Positions 8,003 to 16,087 of a stretch of 39,725 nt of DNA are shown here, piece after piece. Each line of letters begins with the position of its first letter. Within the stretch, counting starts at the first letter, position 1. The notes below the pieces were generated by a model, which was given only the letters and a program-made list of their open reading frames with translations, was not told where the DNA came from and made no database searches. Source of the stretch: Thiobacillus sp. Its GTDB lineage: Bacteria; Pseudomonadota; Gammaproteobacteria; Burkholderiales; Thiobacillaceae. Position numbers and translations under genes: made by a program. Location: NCBI GenBank assembly GCA_024709685.1, contig JANJWF010000031.1:1-39725 (forward strand), in the 5' to 3' direction.

Positions 8003-8098
8003 GGGGCTAGGAGCTAGGAGCTAGGAACTAGGGGAGCCCGGGAGGAAGCCGCGCGCAGCGCGACGCTCCCTAGCCCTTGAATCCTAGATCCTAACCCC
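8003..8098. repeat. CTAG-rich long imperfect inverted repeat in the tatA-tatB spacer
   Basis: The left arm (8003-8037) is a tandem array of a 7-base unit GCTAGGA, with about three and a half copies ending in ACTAGGGG. The right arm (8065-8098) is its degenerate reverse complement. A GC-palindromic centre (GCGCGCAGCGCG region) lies between. CTAG occurs six times within 81 bases although it is rare elsewhere in the window. The whole spacer could fold into one hairpin in the tat mRNA. Confidence 0.75.
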
Positions 8099-8104
8099 TC
8101 AATC

Positions 8105-8320
8105 TCAGGAGTTCTGCTTTTCCTTGACCTCGGCGTCGATGGTGCGGCCGCCCTCTTCGGTTTTCTCGCCGATCTTCGGCGCGTCTTCCTTCATGCCTTC
8201 CTTGAAGCCCTTGACCGCTCCGCCCAGGTCGCTGCCGATGTTGCGCAGCTTCTTGGTGCCGAAAATCAGCAGCACGACGACCAGAACAATCAGCCAATGC
8301 CAGATGCTAAAGCTACCCAT
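8105..8320 (-). CDS. tatA: Sec-independent protein translocase TatA
   Basis: 71 residues, a normal TatA length. Short N-terminus, one membrane helix (about 6-21), then the conserved [14 protein letters not shown] hinge and amphipathic helix with GFKEGM, and a short charged tail. TatA oligomers form the translocation path once TatBC has bound an RR-signal substrate. Twelve bases separate it from the HIT gene upstream, with GGAG ahead of the ATG, placing it in the his operon transcript. Confidence 0.95.
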   Translation of the reverse strand: MGSFSIWHWLIVLVVVLLIFGTKKLRNIGSDLGGAVKGFKEGMKEDAPKIGEKTEEGGRTIDAEVKEKQNS

Positions 8321-8332
8321 GGTGTTTCTCCT

Positions 8333-8671
8333 TTAACTACGGTTGGCGGGCTCACCGCCGCCGAATACGTGAATGTGAATGTGGAACACTTCCTGACCGC
8401 CGCCGCGCCCGGTGTTGATCAGCGTCTTGAAGCCGGCATCGAGCCCCTGTTCTTTCGCAAGGCGCGGCGCCAGCAACAGCATCCGGCCCAGCAATGCCTC
8501 ATGCTCGGTCGTGCAGTCGGCCAGTGTCGCGACGTGCCGCTTCGGAATGATCAGGAAGTGTACGCGTGCGAACGGGTGGATATCGTGGAACGCCACCACC
8601 TCGTCGTCCTCGTAGACCTTGCTGCTCGGGATCTGCCCGGCGACGATATTGCAGAAGATGCAATCAGTCAT
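8333..8671 (-). CDS. HIT-family purine nucleoside phosphoramidase (HinT-like)
   Basis: 112 residues with the histidine-triad motif HIHIHVFGG near residue 98 and the N-terminal [20 protein letters not shown] typical of HINT proteins. These cytoplasmic hydrolases cleave AMP-lysine and AMP-amino acid phosphoramidates; the cellular substrate is unclear. It overlaps hisE by eight bases and precedes tatA, the arrangement seen in many betaproteobacterial his operons. Confidence 0.93.
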   Translation of the reverse strand: MTDCIFCNIVAGQIPSSKVYEDDEVVAFHDIHPFARVHFLIIPKRHVATLADCTTEHEALLGRMLLLAPRLAKEQGLDAGFKTLINTGRGGGQEVFHIHIHVFGGGEPANRS

Positions 8672-8981
8672 GTCGATTTGCCTTTTCAGCCAGCCCGGAC
8701 AGGCCCTCGCGGCGGGCCAGTTCGTCCAGCACGTCCGCCGGCTTCAGTCCTTTGTGTGCCAGCAACACCAGGGTATGAAACCACAAATCGGCCACTTCGT
8801 AGATGATCTTTTCGGCCTGGTCGTCCTTCGCCGCCATCACGGTCTCGGTCGCTTCCTCACCGATCTTTTTCAGGATCGCGTCAGTGCCTCTGGCGTACAG
8901 CCTGGCGACGTAGGAACTGTCGGGAGACGCCAATTTGCGCGCCTCCAGCGTTGCGGCGAGGCGGTCGAGGATGTCGCTCAT
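8664..8981 (-). CDS. hisE: Phosphoribosyl-ATP pyrophosphatase HisE
   Basis: 105 residues of the MazG-like fold. The metal-binding acids lie in the [16 protein letters not shown] segment and in [13 protein letters not shown]. It hydrolyses PR-ATP to PR-AMP, the second step of histidine synthesis. HisI and HisE are separate here, not fused as in enterobacteria. The start overlaps the hisI stop by ATGA and the stop lies inside the HIT gene start, so translation is probably coupled. Confidence 0.95.
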   Translation of the reverse strand: MSDILDRLAATLEARKLASPDSSYVARLYARGTDAILKKIGEEATETVMAAKDDQAEKIIYEVADLWFHTLVLLAHKGLKPADVLDELARREGLSGLAEKANRHD

Positions 8982-9382
8982 TTACGGTAGATCTCGTCGG
9001 GGTTCTTCAGAACCGGGGTAGTCGTCACCCAGTGGCCGCCGCCCTCATTATCCGTGGCCAACTTCTGGAAAAAGCACGAGCGCCTTCCCGTATGACAGGC
9101 AATGCCGCCCACTTGTTCGATTTTCAGCAGCACCACATCGCTGTCGCAGTCGAGACGGATTTCGCTGACGTTCTGCACATGGCCGGATTCCTCGCCCTTG
9201 CGCCACAGTTTGTTGCGCGAGCGCGAAAAGTAAACGCCACGTCCGGTGCGCGCGGTTTCCTCCAGCGCCTCGCGGTTCATCCACGCCACCATCAGGATCT
9301 CGCCGCTGGCGGCATCCTGCGCGATCGCCGGCACCAGCCCCTGCGCATCCCACTTGACGGTGTCGAGCCAATTCGTACTCAT
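8978..9382 (-). CDS. hisI: Phosphoribosyl-AMP cyclohydrolase HisI
   Basis: 134 residues, a full-length single-domain enzyme. Typical motifs include [30 protein letters not shown] and [13 protein letters not shown], with a zinc-site cysteine in GGIACHTGR. It opens the PR-AMP ring, the third step of the pathway. Its ATG (9382-9380) lies at the very edge of a 160-bp inverted-repeat element that separates it from hisF, so its ribosome binding region is supplied by that element. Confidence 0.95.
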   Translation of the reverse strand: MSTNWLDTVKWDAQGLVPAIAQDAASGEILMVAWMNREALEETARTGRGVYFSRSRNKLWRKGEESGHVQNVSEIRLDCDSDVVLLKIEQVGGIACHTGRRSCFFQKLATDNEGGGHWVTTTPVLKNPDEIYRK

Positions 9383-9540
9383 GCCCTGCCCAAATTCGAA
9401 AGATCGCGAAGGCGAGCCGCAGACAGTGCAGATAGCACGGCAGTGCGTGGCTGTTGATGCCTTGGCATCTTACAGCCACGGCCTACCCCATTGCGGGTAA
9501 GGCGAAACCGACAAAGAGATTTTGGATTTTGGCAGGGCAT
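9381..9540. mobile_element. MITE-like 160-bp element between hisF and hisI
   Basis: The spacer is bounded by imperfect terminal inverted repeats. The left end begins ATGCCCTGCCCAAATTC (9381), and the right end read inward on the other strand begins ATGCCCTGCCAAAATCC (9540). The first ten bases are identical and about 18 of 21 match. Inside lies a strong nested palindrome (9446-9480: 9-bp outer and 6-bp inner stems around TT) and a weaker TACCC/GGGTA pair (9484-9499). There is no coding capacity. The ends coincide with the hisF stop and the hisI start. No clear target-site duplication is visible, so mobility is inference. Confidence 0.55.
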
Positions 9541-10295
9541 CACAGGCGCACCTCGATGCCGTGCTGCTTCATGTAGCGCTTGGCCTCGTCGATGCCGTAC
9601 TCGCCAAAGTGGAAAATGCTCGCTGCCAGCACCGCATCGGCATGGCCTTCGCGCACGCCGTCGACCAGATGCTGCAGGTTGCCGACGCCACCGCTGGCGA
9701 TGATGGGAATGTCGACCGCGTCGGAAATCGCGCGCGTCAGATCGAGATCGAATCCGCTCTTGGTACCGTCGCGGTCCATCGAGGTGAGCAACAGCTCGCC
9801 CGCACCCAGGCTTTCCATTTTCTTCGCCCACTCGATCGCGTCGAGCCCGGTGGTCTTGCGGCCGCCGTGGGTGAAGACTTCCCAGTGGTCGCCGACGCGC
9901 TTGGCGTCGATCGCCACCACGATGCACTGGCTGCCATAGCGGTCGGAGGCATCCTTCACCAGTTGCGGGTTGGTGACCGCAGAGGTGTTGATGCTGACCT
10001 TGTCTGCACCGGCATTGAGCAGGCGCTGCACGTCGCCCACGGCGCGCACGCCGCCGCCGACCGTCAGCGGGATGAACACTTCGGACGCGACGGCTTCGAT
10101 GATGTGGAGGATCAGGTCGCGGTTGTCGCTGGATGCCGTGATGTCGAGAAAGGTCAGTTCGTCGGCGCCCGCCTCGTTGTAGCGGCGTGCGATTTCGACC
10201 GGATCGCCGGCGTCCTTCAGCTCGACGAAATTGACGCCTTTGACCACGCGGCCGTTGGTGACGTCCAGGCAGGGGATGATCCTTTTTGCGAGCAC
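9540..10295 (-). CDS. hisF: Imidazole glycerol phosphate synthase cyclase subunit HisF
   Basis: 251-residue (beta/alpha)8 barrel. It has the catalytic Asp11 in RIIPCLD and a second Asp in VVAIDAKRV, with phosphate-binding VGGGVR and ASGGVGN loops. Together with HisH it turns PRFAR and ammonia into IGP and AICAR. The start is GTG 10295, with GGAG six bases upstream and one base after the hisA TAA; a longer frame to 10379 lies within hisA. The stop codon sits inside the right terminal repeat of the spacer element. Confidence 0.95.
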   Translation of the reverse strand: MLAKRIIPCLDVTNGRVVKGVNFVELKDAGDPVEIARRYNEAGADELTFLDITASSDNRDLILHIIEAVASEVFIPLTVGGGVRAVGDVQRLLNAGADKVSINTSAVTNPQLVKDASDRYGSQCIVVAIDAKRVGDHWEVFTHGGRKTTGLDAIEWAKKMESLGAGELLLTSMDRDGTKSGFDLDLTRAISDAVDIPIIASGGVGNLQHLVDGVREGHADAVLAASIFHFGEYGIDEAKRYMKQHGIEVRL

Positions 10296-10296
10296 C

Positions 10297-11052
10297 TTAT
10301 ACTCCGAACACGCCGCCCGCCAGTTCATCGGCGAGCTTCTGCGCCTCGGCGAAATCGAGCGTACCCTGATAGATGGCACGGCCGGTGATCGCGCCGATGA
10401 TGCCGTCCTTGGCCACGGTGGACAGTGCCCTCACGTCGTCGAGGTTGGTGACGCCGCCGCTGGCGATGACCGGAATCGACAAGGCCTGCGCGAGACGCTG
10501 GGTGGCTTCCGTGTTGACGCCGGTCAGCATGCCGTCACGGCCGATGTCGGTGTAGATGACGGCTTCGACGCCGTAGCCTTCAAAGCGCTTGGCGAGGTCG
10601 ACGACGTCGTGGCCGGTAAGCTTGGACCAGCCTTCGACCGCGACCTTGCCGTCGCGAGCGTCGAGGCCGACCATCACGTGGCCGGGGAAGGCGTCGCAGG
10701 CCTCGTGCAGGAAGCCGGGATTCTTCACCGCGGCGGTACCGATAATGACGTAGCGCACGCCGTCGTCGAGATAGCGTTCGATGGTGGCGAGGTCGCGGAT
10801 GCCGCCACCGAGCTGCACCGGCATCTCGTCGCCCACCGCGTCGACGATCGAGCGGATTGCAGCGTCGTTGACCGGCTTACCGGCAAACGCACCATTGAGA
10901 TCGACCAGATGGAGGCGGCGCGCGCCCTGTTCCTTCCAGTGTCGTGCAGTGGCTGCCGGGTCTTCGGAAAACACGGTGGCCTTGTCCATTTCGCCCTGTT
11001 CCAGGCGCACGCAGTGGCCGTCTTTAAGGTCGATCGCGGGAATAATTAACAT
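10297..11052 (-). CDS. hisA: Phosphoribosylformimino-5-aminoimidazole carboxamide ribotide isomerase HisA
   Basis: 251 residues, a (beta/alpha)8 barrel homologous to HisF. It has the catalytic Asp8 in [10 protein letters not shown], a second Asp in [10 protein letters not shown], and phosphate loops GGGIRD and ASGGVTN. It isomerises ProFAR to PRFAR. It lies between hisH (31-bp gap) and hisF (one-base gap). Confidence 0.96.
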   Translation of the reverse strand: MLIIPAIDLKDGHCVRLEQGEMDKATVFSEDPAATARHWKEQGARRLHLVDLNGAFAGKPVNDAAIRSIVDAVGDEMPVQLGGGIRDLATIERYLDDGVRYVIIGTAAVKNPGFLHEACDAFPGHVMVGLDARDGKVAVEGWSKLTGHDVVDLAKRFEGYGVEAVIYTDIGRDGMLTGVNTEATQRLAQALSIPVIASGGVTNLDDVRALSTVAKDGIIGAITGRAIYQGTLDFAEAQKLADELAGGVFGV

Positions 11053-11083
11053 GGCAGTTCAGCAGGGTCGACAAGTGAAAGGA

Positions 11084-11770
11084 TTAGGCGCAGGCTGCAC
11101 CGGACATATCACAGGCGGTGTGGCTCGCACCCGGATTCCAGGTTACAAAATTTCCCAGCAGCGCCAATCCGGCATCCTGGCTTTTCTCCGGATGAAACTG
11201 CACGGCGAAGATATTCCCCGTTGCCACCGCGCAGGTGAACGGGAAGGGGTAATGCGAGAACCCGGCGATCGCCCCAGGCGACGCCGGCTGCACGAAATAG
11301 CTGTGGACGAAGTAGAAGCGTTCGCCTTCCTCGATGCCGGCCCACAGCGGATGCGGCATCGCCTGATGGACGTTGTTCCAGCCCATGTGCGGCACCTTGA
11401 GCTTGTTGCCCTGCTCGTCGTGCATCGCCTCGTGCGGGAAGCGCTGCACCGTGCCGGGCAGGATGCCGAGGCAAGGCGTGTCGCCTTCCTCGCTATGTTC
11501 GAACAGCACCTGCATGCCCATGCAGATGCCGAGGAAAGGCTTGCCGCGGGCGGCGTCGACGATCACCTGACGCAAGCCGCGCGCGTCGATCTCGCGCATA
11601 CAGTCGCGCGCCGCGCCCTGCCCCGGAAACACGACGCGGCCGGCCGCGGCAATCACCACGGGGTCGGCGGTCACGACCACACTCGCCGATGGCGCGACGT
11701 GCTCGATGGCCTTGGACACCGAACGCAGGTTGCCCATGCCGTAGTCGATGATGGCGACGTCGACGCTCAC
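11084..11770 (-). CDS. hisH: Imidazole glycerol phosphate synthase glutaminase subunit HisH
   Basis: 228-residue class I glutamine amidotransferase. The nucleophile cysteine is in GICMGMQ, and the His and Glu of the triad are in FHPEKS. The N-terminal IIDYGMGNLRSV is characteristic. It feeds ammonia to HisF. The start is GTG 11770 with GAGGGA upstream. The tail beyond the usual end carries extra residues with two cysteines (ASHTACDMSGAACA), longer than typical HisH. Confidence 0.95.
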   Translation of the reverse strand: MSVDVAIIDYGMGNLRSVSKAIEHVAPSASVVVTADPVVIAAAGRVVFPGQGAARDCMREIDARGLRQVIVDAARGKPFLGICMGMQVLFEHSEEGDTPCLGILPGTVQRFPHEAMHDEQGNKLKVPHMGWNNVHQAMPHPLWAGIEEGERFYFVHSYFVQPASPGAIAGFSHYPFPFTCAVATGNIFAVQFHPEKSQDAGLALLGNFVTWNPGASHTACDMSGAACA

Positions 11771-11798
11771 AGCTCAGTTCCCTCGATCTGCGATGCGT

Positions 11799-12386
11799 TC
11801 ATAGCGCACCTTTTGTCGACGGCAGTACGTCGCCCATGCGCGGGTCGGCTTCCACCGCCATGCGCAGTGCGCGGCCGAAGGCCTTGAAGATCGTCTCGGC
11901 CTGGTGGTGCGCGTTGATGCCGCGCAGGTTGTCGATGTGCAACGTGACCCCAGCATGATTGACGAAGCCGCGGAAAAATTCGAGGAACAGGTCGACGTCG
12001 AACTCGCCGATGCGCGCGCGCGTGTAGTCGACGTGGTACTCCAACCCCGGGCGCCCGGACAGGTCGATCACCACACGCGACAGCGCCTCGTCGAGCGGCA
12101 CGTAGGCATGGCCGTAGCGGCGGATGCCCCGCTTGTCACCGAGCGCCCTGGCGAAGGCCTGGCCCAGGGTGATGCCGGTGTCTTCCACCGTATGGTGGGC
12201 GTCGATGTGCAGATCACCCTTGGCCTGGATGTCCAGGTCGATCAACCCATGGCGCGCGATCTGGTCGAGCATGTGGTCGAGGAACGGCACGCCGGTCGCG
12301 AGCTTGCTGACGCCGGTGCCGTCAAGGCTCAGGCTGACCGTGATCTGGGTTTCGAGGGTGTTGCGGCTGACTTGTGCGGTGCGCAT
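11799..12386 (-). CDS. hisB: Imidazoleglycerol-phosphate dehydratase HisB
   Basis: 195 residues, a monofunctional dehydratase without the phosphatase domain found in enterobacterial HisB. The paired metal motifs DAHHTVED and NAHHQAET, together with [13 protein letters not shown], are intact and bind the di-manganese centre. It converts IGP to imidazole acetol phosphate. A 50-base gap separates it from hisC. Confidence 0.96.
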   Translation of the reverse strand: MRTAQVSRNTLETQITVSLSLDGTGVSKLATGVPFLDHMLDQIARHGLIDLDIQAKGDLHIDAHHTVEDTGITLGQAFARALGDKRGIRRYGHAYVPLDEALSRVVIDLSGRPGLEYHVDYTRARIGEFDVDLFLEFFRGFVNHAGVTLHIDNLRGINAHHQAETIFKAFGRALRMAVEADPRMGDVLPSTKGAL

Positions 12387-12436
12387 GGCGTCGGAAATTC
12401 AAGCTTTAAGGAGATTCTAGCAGGCCACTGTGTTTT

Positions 12437-13495
12437 TCAGCACAGCGCTTTCAGCGCTTCGACCAGCGTATCGCACTGTGCGTCGGTGCCGATCGTGATG
12501 CGTAAGAACGGCTCAATGCGCGCGGGCTTCCTGAAGTGCCGCACGATGATGCTCCGTTCGCGCAGGCGCGCGGCCAACTCGGCCCCCTCATGCGCAGGAT
12601 GGCGCGCCAAAATGAAGTTGGCGCCCGAAGGCAGTACCTCGAAGCCGAGCGCTTCCATATCGGCCACCAGCCGCGTGCGTGTCCGCGCCACCTTCGCGCA
12701 AATCTCCTCGAAATACGTGTGGTCTTCCATCGAAGCCAGCGCACCGGCCTGGGCGAAGCGATCGAGCGGATAGGAATTGAAGCTGTCCTTCACCCGGTTG
12801 AGCGCCTCGATCAAATGCGGCTGGCCGATCGCGTAGCCGACGCGCAGGCCGGCCAGTGCGTGCGACTTCGACAGCGTGCGGACGACCAGCAGCTGCGGGT
12901 AGCGCGCGATCAGTCCCATCGCCGATTCACCGCCGAAGTCGATGTAGGCCTCATCGATCACCACCACCGAGTCCGGGGTGCCGGCGAGCAGGCGCTCGAC
13001 CTCGCCCAGCGCCAGCAGCCGCCCGGTGGGCGCATTGGGATTGGGGAAGATCACCCCGCCGTTGGGCACGAGGTAATCGTCGACGCGGATCTCGAAAGAA
13101 TCCGTCAACGGAATCCCGCGATGGGCGATCTCGTACAGGCCGCAATAGACCGGGTAGAAGCTGTAGGTGATGTCCGGGAACAGGATCGGCTTGTCGTGCT
13201 TCAGCAGCGCCACAAAAGCGTGCGCCAGAACCTCATCTGAGCCGTTGCCGACGAACACCTGATCGGCCGCCACCCCATGGTACGCGGCGATGCCCGCACG
13301 CAGCCGATCGGAATTGGGATCGGGATAGAGGCGCAGCGTGTCGGCGGCTTCGGCGCGCACCGCCTCGAGCACCTTCGGGCTCGGCCCGTACGGATTCTCG
13401 TTGGTATTGAGCTTGACCAGGTTGGCCAGCTTGGGCTGCTCGCCCGGCACGTAGGGCGTCAGGCCGTGCACCACGGCACTCCAATAGTGGCTCAT
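12437..13495 (-). CDS. hisC: Histidinol-phosphate aminotransferase HisC
   Basis: 352-residue PLP-dependent class II aminotransferase. [11 protein letters not shown] near the N-terminus, [16 protein letters not shown] and the PLP-lysine motif [16 protein letters not shown] are all present. It transaminates imidazole acetol phosphate with glutamate. A 13-base gap separates it from hisD. Confidence 0.95.
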   Translation of the reverse strand: MSHYWSAVVHGLTPYVPGEQPKLANLVKLNTNENPYGPSPKVLEAVRAEAADTLRLYPDPNSDRLRAGIAAYHGVAADQVFVGNGSDEVLAHAFVALLKHDKPILFPDITYSFYPVYCGLYEIAHRGIPLTDSFEIRVDDYLVPNGGVIFPNPNAPTGRLLALGEVERLLAGTPDSVVVIDEAYIDFGGESAMGLIARYPQLLVVRTLSKSHALAGLRVGYAIGQPHLIEALNRVKDSFNSYPLDRFAQAGALASMEDHTYFEEICAKVARTRTRLVADMEALGFEVLPSGANFILARHPAHEGAELAARLRERSIIVRHFRKPARIEPFLRITIGTDAQCDTLVEALKALC

Positions 13496-13508
13496 TGGAA
13501 TAACCGGC

Positions 13509-14813
13509 TCATTTATGCTTCAGGCGGTATTCGGCGGAACGCGCGTGGGCCTGCAGGCCTTCGCCGTAGGCCAGCGTGGCGGCGATCTGCCCCAGCGTCT
13601 GCGCGCCAGCCTCGGACACATGGATCAGGCTGCTGCGTTTCTGGAAGTCGTACACGCCGAGCGGCGACGAGAAACGCGCGGTGCGCGAGGTCGGCAGCAC
13701 ATGGTTGGGCCCGGCACAGTAGTCGCCGAGCGCCTCGCAGGTGTGTTTGCCCATGAAAATCGCGCCGGCGTGGCGCAACCTGGGCAGCAGTACATCGGGG
13801 TCGGCGACCGAAAGTTCCAGGTGCTCCGGTGCAATGGTGTTCGAAATCGCCGCGGCATCGTCGAGGTCACGCGTCTTGATCAGCGCGCCGCGTTGGGTGA
13901 GCGAGGTACGGATCACCTCGCTGCGCGGCATCTCCTTGATCAGCGTGTCGATCGCTGCCGCCACCGCGTCGAGGTAGGCCGCATCGGGCGACAGCAGGAT
14001 AGCCTGCGCCATTTCGTCGTGCTCCGCCTGCGAGAACAGGTCCATCGCCACCCACTCCGGCGGGGTGGTGCCGTCGGCAATCACCAGGATTTCCGACGGA
14101 CCGGCGATCATGTCGATGCCCACGGTGCCGAACACGCGCCGCTTGGCCGCGGCCACATAGGCGTTGCCGGGGCCGACAATCTTGTCGACCTGCGGCACGG
14201 TCTCGGTGCCGTAGGCCAGCGCCGCCACGGCTTGCGCGCCGCCGATGGTGAACACGCGATCCACCCCCGCGATCGCAGCGGCAGCCAGCACCAACTGGTT
14301 CTGCTCGCCACCCGGGGTCGGTACCACCATGATGAGTTCGCCGACCCCGGCAACCTTGGCGGGAATCGCGTTCATCAGGACCGAAGAGGGATACGCGGCC
14401 TTGCCACCCGGTACATACAGACCGACACGGTCGAGCGGGGTGACCTGCTGTCCCAGCACGGTCCCGTCGTCCTCGGTGTAGGTCCACGAGCCCTGGACCT
14501 GCCTTTCGTGATAGCGGCGCACTCGCTCCGCCGCAGCATCCAGCGCCTGGCGGGTGTCGGCGGGCAACTGTTCGAGCGCGGCCTGCAGTTGCGCGGTACT
14601 GAGCTCCAGGCTGGCCAGCGAGGCTGCCGGCAGGCGGTCGAAGCGCCCGGTATATTCCAGCACCGCGGCATCCCCCCGTGTCTTGACGTCGTGTAGGATG
14701 GCCGCAACAGTCTGTTCGATGGCGGCATCGGCCGCGTCATCGAATTGCAGCAGGCGGGAAAGACGGGCCTGGAAATCAGGCTGCACACTGTCGAGGCGGG
14801 TGAGCGTAACCAC
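13509..14813 (-). CDS. hisD: Histidinol dehydrogenase HisD
   Basis: About 434 residues, the normal length. It oxidises histidinol to histidine in two NAD-dependent steps. Conserved blocks are [56 protein letters not shown], the zinc-ligand segment [11 protein letters not shown] and [10 protein letters not shown] chose GTG 14813; TTG at 14828 is also open, and neither has a clear ribosome binding site. It is the first gene of this his cluster, where hisG is usually found upstream in betaproteobacteria. A TACAAT box (14849-14844) could be its -10. Confidence 0.94.
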   Translation of the reverse strand: MVTLTRLDSVQPDFQARLSRLLQFDDAADAAIEQTVAAILHDVKTRGDAAVLEYTGRFDRLPAASLASLELSTAQLQAALEQLPADTRQALDAAAERVRRYHERQVQGSWTYTEDDGTVLGQQVTPLDRVGLYVPGGKAAYPSSVLMNAIPAKVAGVGELIMVVPTPGGEQNQLVLAAAAIAGVDRVFTIGGAQAVAALAYGTETVPQVDKIVGPGNAYVAAAKRRVFGTVGIDMIAGPSEILVIADGTTPPEWVAMDLFSQAEHDEMAQAILLSPDAAYLDAVAAAIDTLIKEMPRSEVIRTSLTQRGALIKTRDLDDAAAISNTIAPEHLELSVADPDVLLPRLRHAGAIFMGKHTCEALGDYCAGPNHVLPTSRTARFSSPLGVYDFQKRSSLIHVSEAGAQTLGQIAATLAYGEGLQAHARSAEYRLKHK

Positions 14814-14874
14814 AGTACAAAAATTCAATCAAAAGATACTAGAATTGTACCGTTTTTTTGAGAGGTCGCCGCGT

Positions 14875-14893
14875 ATTGCCGGGCTCCGGCAAT
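14875..14893. promoter_or_regulatory. 8+8 palindrome between divergent hisD and Irr-like regulator
   Basis: ATTGCCGG, GCT, CCGGCAAT, a perfect inverted repeat in the 125- to 140-bp divergent intergenic region. It is about equally far from the candidate -10 of hisD and the candidate -35 of the regulator gene, as expected of a shared operator. It is not the published Irr ICE or Fur box. It could alternatively be an RNA hairpin. Confidence 0.5.
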
Positions 14894-14918
14894 TCTGCGC
14901 TATATCCGATCCGAAAAT

Positions 14919-14946
14919 TAGACAAAGTCCAGATCACTGATATTAT
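14919..14946 (+). promoter_or_regulatory. Candidate promoter for the Fur/Irr-like gene
   Basis: TAGACA (14919-14924) and TATTAT (14941-14946) are spaced by 16 bases. The ATG follows within eight bases, so the transcript would be leaderless or nearly so, which agrees with the lack of a ribosome binding site. Seen by eye only. Confidence 0.35.
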
Positions 14947-14953
14947 TAGCTCT

Positions 14954-15361
14954 ATGAATTACACGCGCGACAATATGGCCGGGCTTCTGCGCAGCCACGA
15001 TATCAATCCGACCCATCAACGGATCGAGATTGCGTACGCGCTGTTCTCGCGTCATGAGCACGTTTCTGCCGATCAGGTGATGGCGATCGTCAATACGCGC
15101 CACTCCGAAACCTCCAAGGCCACGGTCTACAACACGCTCAAGCTTTTTCTCGAAAAGGGCCTGGTGCGCGAAATCATCGTCGATCCGACCAAGGTGTTTT
15201 TCGACCCCAACCCCAGCCCGCATCACCACTACTACGAGGTCGACAGCGGCAGGCTGTACGACATCGATGCCGACGTGCAGATTTCGGGCCTGCCACCGCT
15301 GCCGAGCGGCATGACAGCCACGGGCATCGACCTGATCGTGCGCGTCCGCCGCAAGCGCTGA
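14954..15361 (+). CDS. Fur-family transcriptional regulator, Irr-like
   Basis: 135 residues from ATG 14954. The winged-helix half includes NPTHQRIEIAYAL, HVSADQVM and KATVYNTLKLFLEKGLV, the recognition region of Fur proteins. The second half has a triple histidine (His90-92) followed by YYEVDSGRLYDID, then SGLPPLPSG and a basic end. That layout resembles Irr, the haem-responsive iron regulator, more than Fur or Zur. There are no cysteines, so the structural zinc site of Fur and PerR is absent. The subgroup assignment is by pattern only. The gene is divergent from hisD; the next gene starts 17 bases downstream. Confidence 0.82.
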   Translation: MNYTRDNMAGLLRSHDINPTHQRIEIAYALFSRHEHVSADQVMAIVNTRHSETSKATVYNTLKLFLEKGLVREIIVDPTKVFFDPNPSPHHHYYEVDSGRLYDIDADVQISGLPPLPSGMTATGIDLIVRVRRKR

Positions 15362-15378
15362 CGTTCCTGCCCGCCGCC

Positions 15379-15687
15379 ATGAAGCGGGTCCACATCGCCC
15401 CGACCCTGCTCGACGCCCAGTTGGCCGCCGATGCGCTGTCCGGCCTCGGTATTGCCACCCATATCCTCAACGCCAACGCTGCCGGTGCACTGGGTGAAGT
15501 GCCTTTCATGCAGGCACAGCCTGAGGTCTGGATCGATGACGATCGACAGGAAGCGCAGGCACGCGAGGCACTGGCCGGATTGCGCGACGCGCCACTGCGC
15601 GGCGAAAAAACCTGCCCGCATTGCGGCGAGACCAATCCGGGGAATTTTCTGAGCTGCTGGCACTGCGGCGGCGCATTACCCGACTAG
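15379..15687 (+). CDS. DUF2007-type protein with C-terminal zinc ribbon
   Basis: 102 residues. The N-terminal part (KRVHIAPTLLDAQLAADAL...GIATHILN...PEVWIDDD) fits the DUF2007 putative signal-transducing fold. The end carries two CxxC pairs (CPHCGE and CWHCGG), a small zinc ribbon. The function is unknown. It is probably in the same transcript as the Irr-like regulator and ends in TAG at the hairpin separating it from the opposing genes. Confidence 0.8.
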   Translation: MKRVHIAPTLLDAQLAADALSGLGIATHILNANAAGALGEVPFMQAQPEVWIDDDRQEAQAREALAGLRDAPLRGEKTCPHCGETNPGNFLSCWHCGGALPD

Positions 15688-15706
15688 GAGCCCTGCTACG
15701 GGCTCC
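15687..15706. terminator. Hairpin between convergent genes
   Basis: GGAGCCC, TGCTAC, GGGCTCC, a perfect 7-bp stem with a six-base loop directly at the end of the DUF2007 gene and 13 bases beyond the opposing gene's stop. It could serve both strands. There is no T-run on either side. Confidence 0.5.
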
Positions 15707-15718
15707 ATGCCCCGGCTG

Positions 15719-16087
15719 TCAGGACGACAGCAGGTCTTTTTTCAGCGCGTCGAGGTGCTCCTGATACTGGCGCGCAAAAATCCGCTCCAGTTCGTCGATC
15801 GCCTCGGCCGCCTCCACCCCGTGAATCAGGTGGCGTGTCATCTGCGTGGAGGCTTCATGGAAAATCCGGTTGCGCTCCAGCATGGGATAGGTCTGCATCA
15901 GACGCTGAATCGCCTTGACCACGTTTTCCTGCTCGGGGCGAGGGATCGCGAGCGGCTCGGCAGGGGGCGCCGCGGCAACCTCAGCGCCTTCCTTGCCCGC
16001 CAGAAACTCGGCGTAGTCGAGCAGGGCCTGTTGCCGTGTTTCCGACAGCGTCCGGAATATCGACACCAGGCGTTTACTGTCCCGCAT
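15719..16087 (-). CDS. Conserved-looking small protein coupled to the LysR regulator, function unknown
   Basis: 122 residues, predominantly helical and charged, without membrane segments or cysteines. The start (RLVSIFRTLSETRQQALLDYAEFLAG) looks like a short helical domain, followed by an Ala/Pro-rich linker and a second helical part ending in a lysine-rich tail. I do not recognise the family. The ATG (16087) shares its A with the TGA of the LysR gene, so the pair is translated together and may act together. A longer frame from 16141 lies inside the LysR gene and is less likely. Confidence 0.75.
   Translation of the reverse strand: MRDSKRLVSIFRTLSETRQQALLDYAEFLAGKEGAEVAAAPPAEPLAIPRPEQENVVKAIQRLMQTYPMLERNRIFHEASTQMTRHLIHGVEAAEAIDELERIFARQYQEHLDALKKDLLSS

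Noticed and set aside
8003-8098. CRISPR array
   Set aside because: Units are only 7 bases, contiguous without spacers, and mirrored in the second arm; no cas genes.
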